Shown one piece after another: positions 34,081-42,755 of a stretch of DNA of 42,813 nt. Below the pieces are notes generated by a model. The model made no database searches. It had not been told where the DNA came from and was given only the letters and a program-made list of their open reading frames with translations. Both the position numbers and the translations under genes were made by a program. Origin of the DNA: Streptococcus parasanguinis (GTDB lineage: Bacteria > Bacillota > Bacilli > Lactobacillales > Streptococcaceae). Every line of letters starts with the position of its first letter. Within the stretch, counting starts at the first letter, position 1. The stretch covers positions 1-42,813 of the forward strand of contig NZ_JUPI01000116.1 in assembly GCF_001074805.1 (NCBI RefSeq). Direction: 5' to 3'.

Positions 34081-35103
34081 ATGTTTCTAAATATATTCTG
34101 GTTGGTTCCAGCTACTATTTTTTTATTTTTCTTTATGAACGACCGCAGACGACTGATCAATGCTTACCTTTTTTCAATAAGTTTCGGCCTTTTCCTCCTA
34201 ATTTCCGCCCTTCTACTAGTTGTTCGTACGGAGCTCTGGTTTAACCAAAAGGTTGCTATCATTATCTTTTCAGTACTTGCTATTCTTGTTTTACTCAGTA
34301 TTATTTTCTCAACTGTTTTTCTTCTTTTTAACGGTCGTCAAATGATATCTTTTGAAGGCAAAAGGTTGGCTAACCTCCTCTCACTCCTATATGGGATCTT
34401 TATTATAGGCGCCTTAGCACTTCACTTCCTTCCTGATTTCCCAGGGAAAGATCTCTTGATTTACCCAACAGACTTTGCCCTCTTTTACTCGACTTTTCTT
34501 TATCTTTCTTATGTTTTATATGGGACTTTTTGCAATTACTTCCCCGTTCGTAAAGAGCCGGATGCTATTATCGTCCTTGGCTCAGGTTTGATTGGGGATA
34601 AAGTCCCACCACTTCTAGCCCAGCGTCTAACTAAAGCAAAGACTATCTATGAGCAGTTTGAGGGACGACCAAAACTAATTGTTTCTGGTGGACAAGGTGC
34701 TGATGAGTTAATCTCAGAGGCGGAAGCTATGGCAAACTACCTGATGGAACAGGGTGTACCACAGGAAGATATTTTGATTGAGGATAGTTCTCGAACGACT
34801 TTTGAGAATCTGACATTTAGTAAGGCTATTCTTGAAGATCATGGACTAGGAAAGAGTGTCCTTGTGGTGACCAATTCCTTTCACGCTCTTCGGGCTGGTG
34901 TCTTTATGAGACGATTAAAAATCCCTGGACGCAGTGTCGGTTCAAAAACAGCTTTTTATTATCTCTCACCGGCTTGGATCCGAGAAACGGTTGGGCTAGT
35001 TTCTCTCTATTGGAAATGGCATGCTGCTTTCTTAGCTTTTCTATTTCTGCCTTGGTTCTTTTCACAAATCATGAGTATCGTGAACTATTTCTTTATTTAC
35101 TAA
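34081..35103 (+). CDS. YdcF/DUF218-family membrane protein
   Basis: A 340-aa protein with about five N-terminal membrane spans (to residue 158), a DUF218 domain and a final hydrophobic segment. The DUF218 fold shows DAIIVLGSGLIGDKVPPLLAQR, IVSGGQGADELISEAEAMANYL and EDSSRTTFENLTFSK. The YdcF/SanA group is linked to envelope functions in other bacteria, but its reaction is unknown. AGGAG lies five bases before the ATG. Single-gene unit with its own terminator. Confidence 0.87.
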   Translation: MFLNIFWLVPATIFLFFFMNDRRRLINAYLFSISFGLFLLISALLLVVRTELWFNQKVAIIIFSVLAILVLLSIIFSTVFLLFNGRQMISFEGKRLANLLSLLYGIFIIGALALHFLPDFPGKDLLIYPTDFALFYSTFLYLSYVLYGTFCNYFPVRKEPDAIIVLGSGLIGDKVPPLLAQRLTKAKTIYEQFEGRPKLIVSGGQGADELISEAEAMANYLMEQGVPQEDILIEDSSRTTFENLTFSKAILEDHGLGKSVLVVTNSFHALRAGVFMRRLKIPGRSVGSKTAFYYLSPAWIRETVGLVSLYWKWHAAFLAFLFLPWFFSQIMSIVNYFFIY

Positions 35104-35105
35104 CC

Positions 35106-35142
35106 AAAAAAAGTTCTCTGCAAATTAGCTGAGAACTTTTTT
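35106..35142. terminator. Bidirectional terminator between the YdcF-like and GNAT genes
   Basis: AAAAAAAGTTCTC (35106-35118) pairs with GAGAACTTTTTT (35131-35142). Confidence 0.85.
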
Positions 35143-35151
35143 ATATCATGT

Positions 35152-35706
35152 CTAATGATCACTAAAGCGTCTGTATTCAATACGGAAATCAAAGTAATTC
35201 TCTGCCTGCAGTTTATGGAAGATATCCCGATAAGCTTCTTCATCAAATTGATCGCCTCGATAGAGAATTTCAAAGCTAAGTCCGTCGTATTCTAAAAAGG
35301 CATTAGCGGTTTTAAATCCATTTCGCTTATAGAAATCCATCCGAGACTGACGTTGCTCTATATTGTCGCATTCTTCATCTAAACGTTCCACTTCAAGAAT
35401 CATGGTCCTTTGGTAAAATTCCACCAATTTTTCAATGATTTCTTGACCATATCCGTGGCTTCTTAAATGTGGCATAATGGCAAAGAAACTGACATAAAAA
35501 GCTTTCTGATTATAGATTGAAAAAGCGAATCCGACAAATTCTTCCTCGTTATAAAAAGCAAAGAAATTGGCATCGTCATTGTCCGTATAGCGTAAAAATT
35601 CTGACAAAGGAACACGCTCTTCTTCTGGAAATGCTTCGATATTCAGCCTTTCAACCTTATCCAGGTCTGGGAACGTTTCAGTGATTAATTGGCTCGTTAA
35701 GCTCAT
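35152..35706 (-). CDS. GNAT-family N-acetyltransferase
   Basis: A 184-aa acetyltransferase-like protein. Motif A is MPHLRSHGYGQEIIEKLVEFY (about residues 86-106; the SHGYG loop binds acetyl-CoA). RMDFYKRNGFKTAN is the C-terminal motif B. A strong AGGAGG precedes the ATG. The acceptor is unknown. It is divergent to the MATE gene at 35802. Confidence 0.85.
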   Translation of the reverse strand: MSLTSQLITETFPDLDKVERLNIEAFPEEERVPLSEFLRYTDNDDANFFAFYNEEEFVGFAFSIYNQKAFYVSFFAIMPHLRSHGYGQEIIEKLVEFYQRTMILEVERLDEECDNIEQRQSRMDFYKRNGFKTANAFLEYDGLSFEILYRGDQFDEEAYRDIFHKLQAENYFDFRIEYRRFSDH

Positions 35707-35727
35707 ATGGCCTCCTTTTCTGACACG

Positions 35728-35756
35728 ATTATATCAAAAAATGTAAGGGGATTCAA
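35728..35756 (-). promoter_or_regulatory. Promoter of the GNAT gene
   Basis: Minus-strand -35 TTGAAT (35751-35756), 17-base spacer and -10 TATAAT (35728-35733) with an extended TGA. Confidence 0.8.
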
Positions 35757-35766
35757 CTACTGATGC

Positions 35767-35795
35767 TTGTCGCTAGTTACTGAAGTTGGTATAAT
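35767..35795 (+). promoter_or_regulatory. Promoter of the MATE gene, predicted leaderless
   Basis: -35 TTGTCG (35767-35772), 17-base spacer and -10 TATAAT (35790-35795) with an extended TGG. The seventh base after the -10 is the A of the ATG at 35802. Confidence 0.8.
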
Positions 35796-35801
35796 GGCAC
35801 T

Positions 35802-37145
35802 ATGAATAGAATTCAACGTGTGGACCTCATAGATGGTCCTATTTTACCCACTCTTTTAAGTTTTGCCTTTCCTATTCTTTTATCTAATATCTTCCAACAA
35901 CTCTACAATACCTCGGATGTCATGATTGTAGGACGATTTTTAGGTCAAAAATCATTGGCCGCCGTTGGGGCGACCTCTGCTATTTTTGATTTGATTGTTG
36001 GATTTGCTGTCGGTGTTGGAAATGGGATGGGCATCATTATCGCGAGAAATTATGGAGCTAAAAACGATGACCAATTACGAAAATCTGTCGCAGCAACTGC
36101 TGTTATTGGCGTCATCCTCAGTCTCTTCGTGATATCTATTGGTGTTGTGGGTCTTTATCCCCTTCTCCAGTTTTTAGGGACCCCGTCAGCTATTATAGCT
36201 CAGTCCTATCTCTATATCTCCACCATTGTCAATGGTGTAGCTGTGACCTTTGCCTATAATCTTTGTGCCGGACTTCTTCGAGCGGTTGGCGATAGCTTAG
36301 CGGCACTCTACTTCTTGATTATCGCCGCCATTCTCAATATTCTTCTTGATCTTTATTTTATTACCCAACTCCATCTCGGAGTCCAATCCGCTGGGATTGC
36401 GACCATTATTGCGCAAAGTTTTTCTGCACTTCTTTGTTTCTTTTATATTCGCAAAAAAGTGCCTTTCCTCCTGCCAAATCGCAACGATTTTGTTTGGGAT
36501 CAAAAGCTCTATCAGGACTTAATCAGTCAGGGATTGACCATGGGGCTCATGTCTTCTATTGTCTCTATCGGAACAGTCATCCTACAATCAGCTATCAATA
36601 AGCTTGGAATGACCATCATAAGTGCTCAAATCTCAGCGCGTCGGATCATGTCCTTTGCCCTTCTGCCAATGGCTGCTATTTCCACTAGTATGACGACCTT
36701 TACCTCGCAAAACTTTGGTGCTAAACAATTCCGACGCATTCAAAAAGGCGTCAAACAAGCTTGTCTTCTCTCCTTCGTTTGGTCGATCATTGTTGCCATC
36801 CTCCTCTTCTTTACAAGCCCGTTCTTGACAAGCCTCATATCTGGATCAACCAATCCTAACTTGATCGCAAATGCCAGTCTCTATCTGCAAATCAGCTCCT
36901 GCTTCTATCCAGTCTTAGGATGCCTCTTGATTTTAGGGAATTCCCTCCAAGGTATCGGCCGAAAATTGACCCCTTTGATTTCTAGCTTTATCGAGTTAAC
37001 AGGAAAAATTCTCTTTGTACTTTTCATTATCCCTCATACAGGCTATATAGGAGTCATTCTTTGCGAGCCTCTCATTTGGGTTCCAATGACCCTTCAACTT
37101 TGGTTTACCTACCACAAAGCCAGTCATCAGCTTCTTGCATCATAA
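35802..37145 (+). CDS. MATE-family efflux transporter
   Basis: A 447-aa membrane exporter with about 12 spans. MATE features are FAFPILLSNIFQQLYNTSDVMIVG and FLGQKSLAAVGATSA near the start, with AVGVGNGMGIIIARNYGAK and AISTSMTTFTSQNFGAKQF in the two halves. It belongs to the DinF/NorM-like branch with the NTSD...IVGRF pattern and differs clearly from the PdrM-like exporter at 8847. No ribosome-binding site precedes the ATG, and the promoter geometry predicts a leaderless mRNA. Substrates are unknown. Confidence 0.92.
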   Translation: MNRIQRVDLIDGPILPTLLSFAFPILLSNIFQQLYNTSDVMIVGRFLGQKSLAAVGATSAIFDLIVGFAVGVGNGMGIIIARNYGAKNDDQLRKSVAATAVIGVILSLFVISIGVVGLYPLLQFLGTPSAIIAQSYLYISTIVNGVAVTFAYNLCAGLLRAVGDSLAALYFLIIAAILNILLDLYFITQLHLGVQSAGIATIIAQSFSALLCFFYIRKKVPFLLPNRNDFVWDQKLYQDLISQGLTMGLMSSIVSIGTVILQSAINKLGMTIISAQISARRIMSFALLPMAAISTSMTTFTSQNFGAKQFRRIQKGVKQACLLSFVWSIIVAILLFFTSPFLTSLISGSTNPNLIANASLYLQISSCFYPVLGCLLILGNSLQGIGRKLTPLISSFIELTGKILFVLFIIPHTGYIGVILCEPLIWVPMTLQLWFTYHKASHQLLAS

Positions 37146-37164
37146 CATTCGACGAGTACATAAT

Positions 37165-37203
37165 AAAATAACTTCTGCTCATTTGAACAGAAGTTATTTT
37201 TTG
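37165..37203. terminator. Bidirectional terminator between the MATE gene and fhs
   Basis: AAAATAACTTCTG (37165-37177) and CAGAAGTTATTTT (37188-37200) form a perfect 13-bp stem with T-tracts. Confidence 0.92.
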
Positions 37204-37217
37204 TCATCAGGCGTTTA

Positions 37218-38888
37218 TTAGAATAAGCCGATCGCTGTTCCATCAGCAGCCACATCCATATTTAAAGCAGCTGGACGTTTTGGTAGACCAGGCATGGTCA
37301 TTACATCCCCAGTCAAAGCGACAATAAAGCCTGCTCCCAATTTTGGAACCACTTCACGAATAGTAATTTCAAAGTTTTCCGGAGCTCCCAAGGCATTTGG
37401 ATTATCGGAGAAGCTATATTGTGTTTTGGCCATACAGATTGGCAACTTATCCCAACCATTTTTCACGATTTGGGCAATTTGTGTCTTAGCTTTCTTCTCA
37501 AAGTTTACCTTGCTACCACGGTAAATCTCCGTCACAATTTTTTCAATTTTTTCTTCTACAGAAAGGTTGTTATCATACAAACGTGTGTAGTTAGCTGGAC
37601 TTGTTTCAATGGTCTTAACCAGCGTTTCAGCAAGGTCAACCCCACCGTCAGCACCATTCGCCCATACGCTCGCAAGCTCAACTGGTACCTCAATTTCAGC
37701 ACACAATTCTTTCAAAGCAGCAATTTCTGCTTCTGTATCGGTGATAAATTCATTGATGGCAACTACCGCAGGAATGCCAAACTTACGAATATTTTCAACG
37801 TGACGTTTTAAGTTGGCAAAACCAGCACGAACAGCCTCTGCATTTTCTTCAGTCAGAGCATCCTTGGTAACTCCACCATTCATCTTAAGGGCACGAAGTG
37901 TCGCTACGATCACTACTGCATCTGGAGAAGTAGGCAAGTTTGGAGTTTTAATATCGAGGAATTTTTCAGCACCAAGGTCAGCACCAAATCCTGCTTCTGT
38001 AATCGTATAGTCAGCTAAATGAAGAGCTGTCGTCGTTGCTAATACAGAGTTACATCCATGGGCAATATTGGCAAATGGACCACCGTGAACAAAGGCAGGA
38101 GTTCCATAGATGGTTTGAACCAAGTTTGGCTTAATCGCATCTTTAAGGATCAAGGCAAGAGCCCCTTCCACTTCTAAATCACGGACATAAACTGGACTGC
38201 GATCATAGCGGTAGCCGATCACAATATTTGCCAAACGGCCTTTCAAATCTTCAATATCTGTCGCCAAGCAAAGGATGGCCATAATCTCAGAAGCAACCGT
38301 AATATCAAAACCGTCTTCACGCGGAATCCCATTCAAAGGACCGCCAAGACCTACACTGACATGGCGCAAAGCACGGTCATTCAAATCCACTACCCGTTTC
38401 CAGATAATGCGACGTTGGTCAATACCGAGCTCATTTCCTTGATGCAAATGATTGTCAATCAAAGCGGAAAGAGCATTATTTGCCGTTGTGATGGCATGCA
38501 TATCCCCTGTGAAATGAAGGTTGATGTCTTCCATCGGTAGAACCTGGGCATAACCACCTCCAGCAGCACCACCTTTAATCCCCATAACCGGTCCTAAAGA
38601 AGGTTCGCGAATGGCAATCATGGTTTTTTTACCGATTTTATTCAAAGCATCTGCCAGTCCAATTGTAATGGTTGATTTCCCTTCTCCAGCAGGAGTTGGG
38701 TTGATCGCAGTAACTAAAATGAGTTTTCCTACTGGATTTTTCTCAACATCACGAATCTTATCAAAGCTCAATTTCGCCTTGTATTTTCCATACAATTCAA
38801 GATCATCGTCATCCAAACCAATTTTCTTAACAACGTCCACAATTGGTTGGAGTTCAATGCTTTGAGCAATTTCGATATCTGTTTTCAT
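37218..38888 (-). CDS. fhs: Formate--tetrahydrofolate ligase
   Basis: ATP-dependent synthesis of 10-formyl-THF from formate, feeding purine and fMet-tRNA synthesis. From ATG at 38888 (AAGGAG upstream) it has 556 aa. The P-loop is [38 protein letters not shown] and the C-terminal [13 protein letters not shown] are family hallmarks. The open frame upstream of 38888 lies in the leader. It is monocistronic and divergent to coaB, an arrangement shared with pneumococcus. Confidence 0.97.
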   Translation of the reverse strand: MKTDIEIAQSIELQPIVDVVKKIGLDDDDLELYGKYKAKLSFDKIRDVEKNPVGKLILVTAINPTPAGEGKSTITIGLADALNKIGKKTMIAIREPSLGPVMGIKGGAAGGGYAQVLPMEDINLHFTGDMHAITTANNALSALIDNHLHQGNELGIDQRRIIWKRVVDLNDRALRHVSVGLGGPLNGIPREDGFDITVASEIMAILCLATDIEDLKGRLANIVIGYRYDRSPVYVRDLEVEGALALILKDAIKPNLVQTIYGTPAFVHGGPFANIAHGCNSVLATTTALHLADYTITEAGFGADLGAEKFLDIKTPNLPTSPDAVVIVATLRALKMNGGVTKDALTEENAEAVRAGFANLKRHVENIRKFGIPAVVAINEFITDTEAEIAALKELCAEIEVPVELASVWANGADGGVDLAETLVKTIETSPANYTRLYDNNLSVEEKIEKIVTEIYRGSKVNFEKKAKTQIAQIVKNGWDKLPICMAKTQYSFSDNPNALGAPENFEITIREVVPKLGAGFIVALTGDVMTMPGLPKRPAALNMDVAADGTAIGLF

Positions 38889-38916
38889 AAGGGACTCCTT
38901 TATATTTGATAGAACT

Positions 38917-38922
38917 ATTATA
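38917..38922 (-). promoter_or_regulatory. -10 element of fhs
   Basis: TATAAT on the minus strand, 28 bases before the start; the -35 is weak. Confidence 0.55.
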
Positions 38923-39028
38923 CCTAAAATTCGCGAAAATAACATTGTTTTTCCATGTTTTGAATTCAACGTTCGCTTTTTATGTATATTTTATGGCTTG
39001 TCATAGCCTATTTGAATAGCTTCAGAAC

Positions 39029-39057
39029 TTTACTTACGTATCTTTTTTGTGTAAAAT
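39029..39057 (+). promoter_or_regulatory. Promoter of coaB-coaC-panT, predicted leaderless
   Basis: -35 TTTACT (39029-39034), 17-base spacer and -10 TAAAAT (39052-39057). The seventh base after the -10 is the A of the coaB ATG. Confidence 0.6.
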
Positions 39058-39063
39058 AAGCAT

Positions 39064-39741
39064 ATGCATATTTTAATTACATCAGGCGGGACGAGTGAAG
39101 CCATTGATAGCGTTCGTTCAATCACCAACCATTCCACTGGGAGCCTAGGGAAAATCCTTACAGAAGCAGCTCTTGAAAAGGGACATCAGGTGACCTTGAT
39201 CACAACGCCTACCGCGCTTAAACCCGATCCTCATCCACACCTTCGACTTCTATTGATCGAGAATGTAGAGGAACTACTTACAGAAATGCAGAAGGAAGTC
39301 CCTCATCATCAGGCCTTGATTCACGCTATGGCTGTTTCAGACTATACACCTGTTTACATGACAGGCCTTGAGGAAGTTGATAAAGCTCAGGACCTCCATA
39401 GCTTTATCCATCGCGAAAATCAGGAAGCGAAAATCTCTTCGAGAGAAGAATACCAAGTGCTCTTTTTAAAGAAAAATCCGAAGATTATCTCCCTCGTCAA
39501 AGAATGGAATCCTGCCATTCAACTGATCGGCTTTAAACTATTAGTCGACGTTTCTTCTGAAGAATTGATCCAGGTAGCGCGTGAAAGCCTCGTTAAAAAT
39601 CATGCCAGCATGATCGTTGCCAATGATCTGACCAAAATTCAAAATGGTCAGCATCAAGCCTATCTAGTGACAGATAATCACGTCCTAGAAGCTTCTACGA
39701 AAACAGAAATCGCAGAAGCTATCCTAAATTATTTACAATAA
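39064..39741 (+). CDS. coaB: Phosphopantothenate--cysteine ligase
   Basis: Joins 4'-phosphopantothenate and cysteine in coenzyme A synthesis. The 225-aa stand-alone enzyme (fused to CoaC in many bacteria) opens with ITSGGTSEAIDSVRSITNHS, the nucleotide-binding loop. HAMAVSDYTPVYM and MIVANDLTKI are the other signature parts. No ribosome-binding site precedes the ATG; the promoter spacing suggests a leaderless mRNA. It is followed by coaC after 10 bases. Confidence 0.94.
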   Translation: MHILITSGGTSEAIDSVRSITNHSTGSLGKILTEAALEKGHQVTLITTPTALKPDPHPHLRLLLIENVEELLTEMQKEVPHHQALIHAMAVSDYTPVYMTGLEEVDKAQDLHSFIHRENQEAKISSREEYQVLFLKKNPKIISLVKEWNPAIQLIGFKLLVDVSSEELIQVARESLVKNHASMIVANDLTKIQNGQHQAYLVTDNHVLEASTKTEIAEAILNYLQ

Positions 39742-39751
39742 AAGGGTACAT

Positions 39752-40291
39752 ATGACACAAATTACTTTAGCTGTTACCGGTAGTATTTCCGCCTATAAAG
39801 CAGCTGATATTACCAGCCAACTAACCAAATTGGGGTTTGAAGTGAAGGTCCTCATGACTCCTGCAGCCAGAAAATTTATCACCCCTTTAACCTTGCAAAT
39901 TCTTTCAAAACATCAAGTAGGCCTCGATGTTATGATCGAAGACGATCCACAGAGGATCGAGCACATCGACATTGGAAAAGAAACAGACCTCTTTCTTGTA
40001 GCGCCAGCCAGTGCCAATACCATTGCTAAACTTGCTATGGGGCTAGCAGATAATATGGTGACAAGCACAGCTCTAGCCTTGCCTCAAACCACTAAAAAAT
40101 TACTAGCCCCTGCTATGAATACAAAAATGCTAGAACATCCTGCTACCCAACGAAATCTAAAACTCTTACAAGACTATGGTTACCAGATTATCCAACCTCA
40201 CCATGCTACTCTCGCTTGTGGCGATCAAGGTTCTGGAGCTCTAGCGTCTGTAGAAACTATTGTAGAAACTGTTAAGGAGAATTGTTTATGA
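39752..40291 (+). CDS. coaC: Phosphopantothenoylcysteine decarboxylase
   Basis: FMN enzyme making 4'-phosphopantetheine. The 179-aa protein has the flavoprotein motif AVTGSISAYKAADI, the catalytic-His region RIEHIDIG, the PASANTIAK motif, and the PAMNTKMLEHPATQRN segment with the Asn/Met pattern. The active Cys is in HATLACGDQGSG. It shares ATGA with the panT start. Confidence 0.95.
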   Translation: MTQITLAVTGSISAYKAADITSQLTKLGFEVKVLMTPAARKFITPLTLQILSKHQVGLDVMIEDDPQRIEHIDIGKETDLFLVAPASANTIAKLAMGLADNMVTSTALALPQTTKKLLAPAMNTKMLEHPATQRNLKLLQDYGYQIIQPHHATLACGDQGSGALASVETIVETVKENCL

Positions 40292-40848
40292 GAAAATCAT
40301 CTTCTATTTCACGAATTGCCATCTTTTTTGCGGTTATGATCACTATTCACTTTGTGACGTCCTTCATTCTGCAATTTGTTCCATCAGGCATTCAACCAAC
40401 TTTGGTTCATATTCCTGTCGTGATCGCATCTATCATATACGGTCCTCGAACAGGAGCGATTCTAGGACTGCTGATGGGACTCTTTAGCCTCACCATGAAT
40501 ACACTGGTTTTAACCCCAGCAAGCTATCTCTTTAGTCCCTTTGTCCCTCACGGAAATCTCTACTCCCTTCTCATCGCTTTAGTACCGCGTATTCTCATCG
40601 GGGTAACACCTTATTTTGTCTATCGATGGTTCCACAATCGTACAGGGCTTATGGTAGCTGGGATGATCGGTTCTATGACCAATACTGTATTCGTTTTAAG
40701 CGGGATTTACTTCTTCTTTGGGAACAGTTTTGGAGGCGGAATTCAAAATTTCCTTGGCTTGATTGTGTCTACTAACTCTCTTATCGAAGTCGTTGCGACA
40801 GTCCTCATTACCAGCGCAGTTGTTCCATCTCTTGAAAAATTAAAATAA
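40288..40848 (+). CDS. panT: ECF transporter S component, probably for pantothenate
   Basis: A 186-aa membrane protein of five to six spans, the substrate-binding subunit of an energy-coupling factor transporter. The ATG at 40288 has AAGGAG eight bases before it and overlaps the coaC stop by four bases. PVVIASIIYGPRTGAILGLLMGLFSL is typical of the family. The shared ECF ATPases and EcfT are encoded elsewhere. Pantothenate specificity is inferred from coupling to coaB-coaC and the conserved gene order. Confidence 0.87.
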   Translation: MRKSSSISRIAIFFAVMITIHFVTSFILQFVPSGIQPTLVHIPVVIASIIYGPRTGAILGLLMGLFSLTMNTLVLTPASYLFSPFVPHGNLYSLLIALVPRILIGVTPYFVYRWFHNRTGLMVAGMIGSMTNTVFVLSGIYFFFGNSFGGGIQNFLGLIVSTNSLIEVVATVLITSAVVPSLEKLK

Positions 40849-40854
40849 TCTTCC

Positions 40855-40884
40855 AAGTCAAGACAGATGCGTCTTGGCTTTTTT
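40855..40884 (+). terminator. Terminator of coaB-coaC-panT
   Basis: AAGTCAAGAC (40855-40864) pairs with GTCTTGGCTT (40871-40880, one G-U pair), loop AGATGC, then a T-tract. Confidence 0.88.
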
Positions 40885-40906
40885 AATGGTTAAATGCTTA
40901 TTATTT

Positions 40907-40935
40907 TTGAAAAGATTTACAATTATAGCTAGAAT
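40907..40935 (+). promoter_or_regulatory. Upstream promoter of the phosphoglucomutase gene
   Basis: -35 TTGAAA (40907-40912), 17-base spacer and -10 TAGAAT (40930-40935). Confidence 0.55.
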
Positions 40936-40947
40936 TTTCTGAAAAAA
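40933..40947 (+). promoter_or_regulatory. CodY-like box between two phosphoglucomutase promoters
   Basis: AATTTTCTGAAAAAA matches 13 of 15 positions of the CodY consensus. It overlaps the first -10 and the spacer of the second promoter. Confidence 0.5.
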
Positions 40948-40949
40948 TC

Positions 40950-40958
40950 TGCTATAAT
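40950..40958 (+). promoter_or_regulatory. Downstream extended -10 promoter of the phosphoglucomutase gene
   Basis: TGCTATAAT (TG at 40950-40951, TATAAT 40953-40958), 38 bases before the ATG; the -35 is poor. Confidence 0.65.
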
Positions 40959-40996
40959 GAAAGCGATTAAATATAACGCAAAAAGGAGACGCTTGC

Positions 40997-42712
40997 ATGA
41001 CCTATCAAGAAAACTACCAAAAATGGCTCGACTTTGCTGAATTACCAGCTTACCTTCGTGATGAGTTGGTCGCAATGGATGAAAAAACAAAAGAAGATGC
41101 CTTCTATACTAACCTTGAATTCGGTACAGCTGGTATGCGTGGATTAATCGGTGCTGGTACCAACCGTATTAATATCTATGTTGTTCGCCAAGCAACTGAA
41201 GGATTGGCCCAATTGATCGAATCAAAAGGGGAAGAAGCTAAAAAACGTGGAGTTGCCATTGCTTATGACAGCCGTCACTTCTCTCCTGATTTCGCTTTTG
41301 AATCTGCTCAGGTTTTGGCTGCCCATGGTATCAAATCTTATGTATTTGAAAGCCTTCGACCAACACCTGAATTGTCATTTGCCGTTCGTCACCTCCACAC
41401 ATTTGCTGGGATCATGGTAACAGCTAGCCACAACCCTGCTCCATTTAATGGATACAAGGTATACGGTGAAGACGGTGGACAAATGCCACCTGCAGATGCG
41501 GATGCATTGACAGATTACATCCGTGCGATCGAAAATCCATTCACTGTTCAATTGGCTGATCTTGAAGAAAGCAAAGCTAACGGCTTGATTGAAGTTATCG
41601 GTGAAAACGTCGACGCTGAATATTTGAAAGAAGTGAAAGGCGTTAACATCAACCAAAACTTGATCAATGAATACGGTCGCGACATGAAGATTGTCTACAC
41701 TCCTCTTCATGGTACAGGTGAAATGTTGGCTCGTCGTGCTCTTGCACAAGCTGGATTTGAAGCAGTTCAAGTTGTTGAAGCTCAAGCTGTTCCAGACGCT
41801 GACTTCTCAACTGTTAAATCTCCAAACCCTGAAAACCAAGCTGCTTTTGCTCTTGCTGAAGATCTTGGCCGCAAAGTAGACGCTGATGTATTGGTTGCAA
41901 CTGACCCAGATGCAGACCGCCTTGGTGTTGAAATCCGCCAACCGGACGGTTCTTACCTCAACCTTTCTGGTAACCAAATCGGAGCGATCATTGCTAAATA
42001 TATTCTTGAAGCTCACAAAACAGCTGGTACTCTTCCTGCCAATGCTGCTCTTTGTAAATCAATTGTATCCACTGAGTTGGTGACCAAGATTGCAAAAAGC
42101 TACGGCGCAACCATGTTTAACGTCTTGACTGGTTTCAAATTTATCGGTGAAAAAATTCATGAATTTGAAACACAACACAACCACACTTACATGCTTGGTT
42201 TTGAAGAAAGCTTCGGTTACCTCATCAAACCATTCGTACGTGACAAAGACGCTATCCAAGCCGTTCTTATCGTTGCTGAAATCGCAGCTTACTACCGCTC
42301 ACGTGGTATGACTTTGGCAGATGGTATCGAAGAAATCTATAAACAATATGGTTACTTCGCAGAAAAGACTATCTCTGTTACCCTTTCAGGTGTGGATGGA
42401 GCTGCTGAAATCAAGAAAATCATGGATAAATTCCGTGGCAATGCTCCTAAACAATTCAATAACACAGACATTGCTAAGACAGAAGACTTCTTGGAACAAA
42501 CAGCTACTACTGCCGACGGCGTTGAAAAATTAACAACTCCTCCAAGTAACGTATTGAAATACATCTTGGCTGATGATTCATGGTTTGCTGTTCGTCCTTC
42601 AGGTACCGAACCAAAAATCAAATTCTACATTGCTACAGTTGGTGAATCTGAAGCAGATGCCAAAGAAAAAATTGCAAATATCGAAGCAGAAATCAATGCT
42701 TTTGTAGGCTAA
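40997..42712 (+). CDS. pgm: Phospho-sugar mutase (alpha-phosphoglucomutase)
   Basis: Interconverts glucose 1- and 6-phosphate, supplying UDP-glucose for capsule, teichoic acid and glycolipid synthesis. The 571-aa protein has the phosphoserine loop VTASHNPAPFNGYK (Ser144), the Mg-binding DPDADRLG, the sugar-binding GFEESFGYL and the phosphate-binding RPSGTEPKIKFY near the C-terminus. AAAGGAG lies nine bases before the ATG. Codon use is that of a highly expressed gene. It is monocistronic, with its terminator merged into the repeat at the window end. Confidence 0.95.
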   Translation: MTYQENYQKWLDFAELPAYLRDELVAMDEKTKEDAFYTNLEFGTAGMRGLIGAGTNRINIYVVRQATEGLAQLIESKGEEAKKRGVAIAYDSRHFSPDFAFESAQVLAAHGIKSYVFESLRPTPELSFAVRHLHTFAGIMVTASHNPAPFNGYKVYGEDGGQMPPADADALTDYIRAIENPFTVQLADLEESKANGLIEVIGENVDAEYLKEVKGVNINQNLINEYGRDMKIVYTPLHGTGEMLARRALAQAGFEAVQVVEAQAVPDADFSTVKSPNPENQAAFALAEDLGRKVDADVLVATDPDADRLGVEIRQPDGSYLNLSGNQIGAIIAKYILEAHKTAGTLPANAALCKSIVSTELVTKIAKSYGATMFNVLTGFKFIGEKIHEFETQHNHTYMLGFEESFGYLIKPFVRDKDAIQAVLIVAEIAAYYRSRGMTLADGIEEIYKQYGYFAEKTISVTLSGVDGAAEIKKIMDKFRGNAPKQFNNTDIAKTEDFLEQTATTADGVEKLTTPPSNVLKYILADDSWFAVRPSGTEPKIKFYIATVGESEADAKEKIANIEAEINAFVG

Positions 42713-42717
42713 AATAT

Positions 42718-42755
42718 GAGGCTGGGACAAAAGTCCTAGCCTCTTAATCTTTTTT
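42718..42755 (+). terminator. Terminator of the phosphoglucomutase gene, start of the right repeat
   Basis: GAGGCTGGGAC (42718-42728) pairs with GTCCTAGCCTC (42733-42743) around AAAA, followed by a T-rich run. The hairpin appears to be the left end of the dispersed repeat. Confidence 0.85.

Noticed and set aside
37294-38010. Plus-strand open frames opposite fhs
   Set aside because: Antisense shadows of a clear fhs gene.
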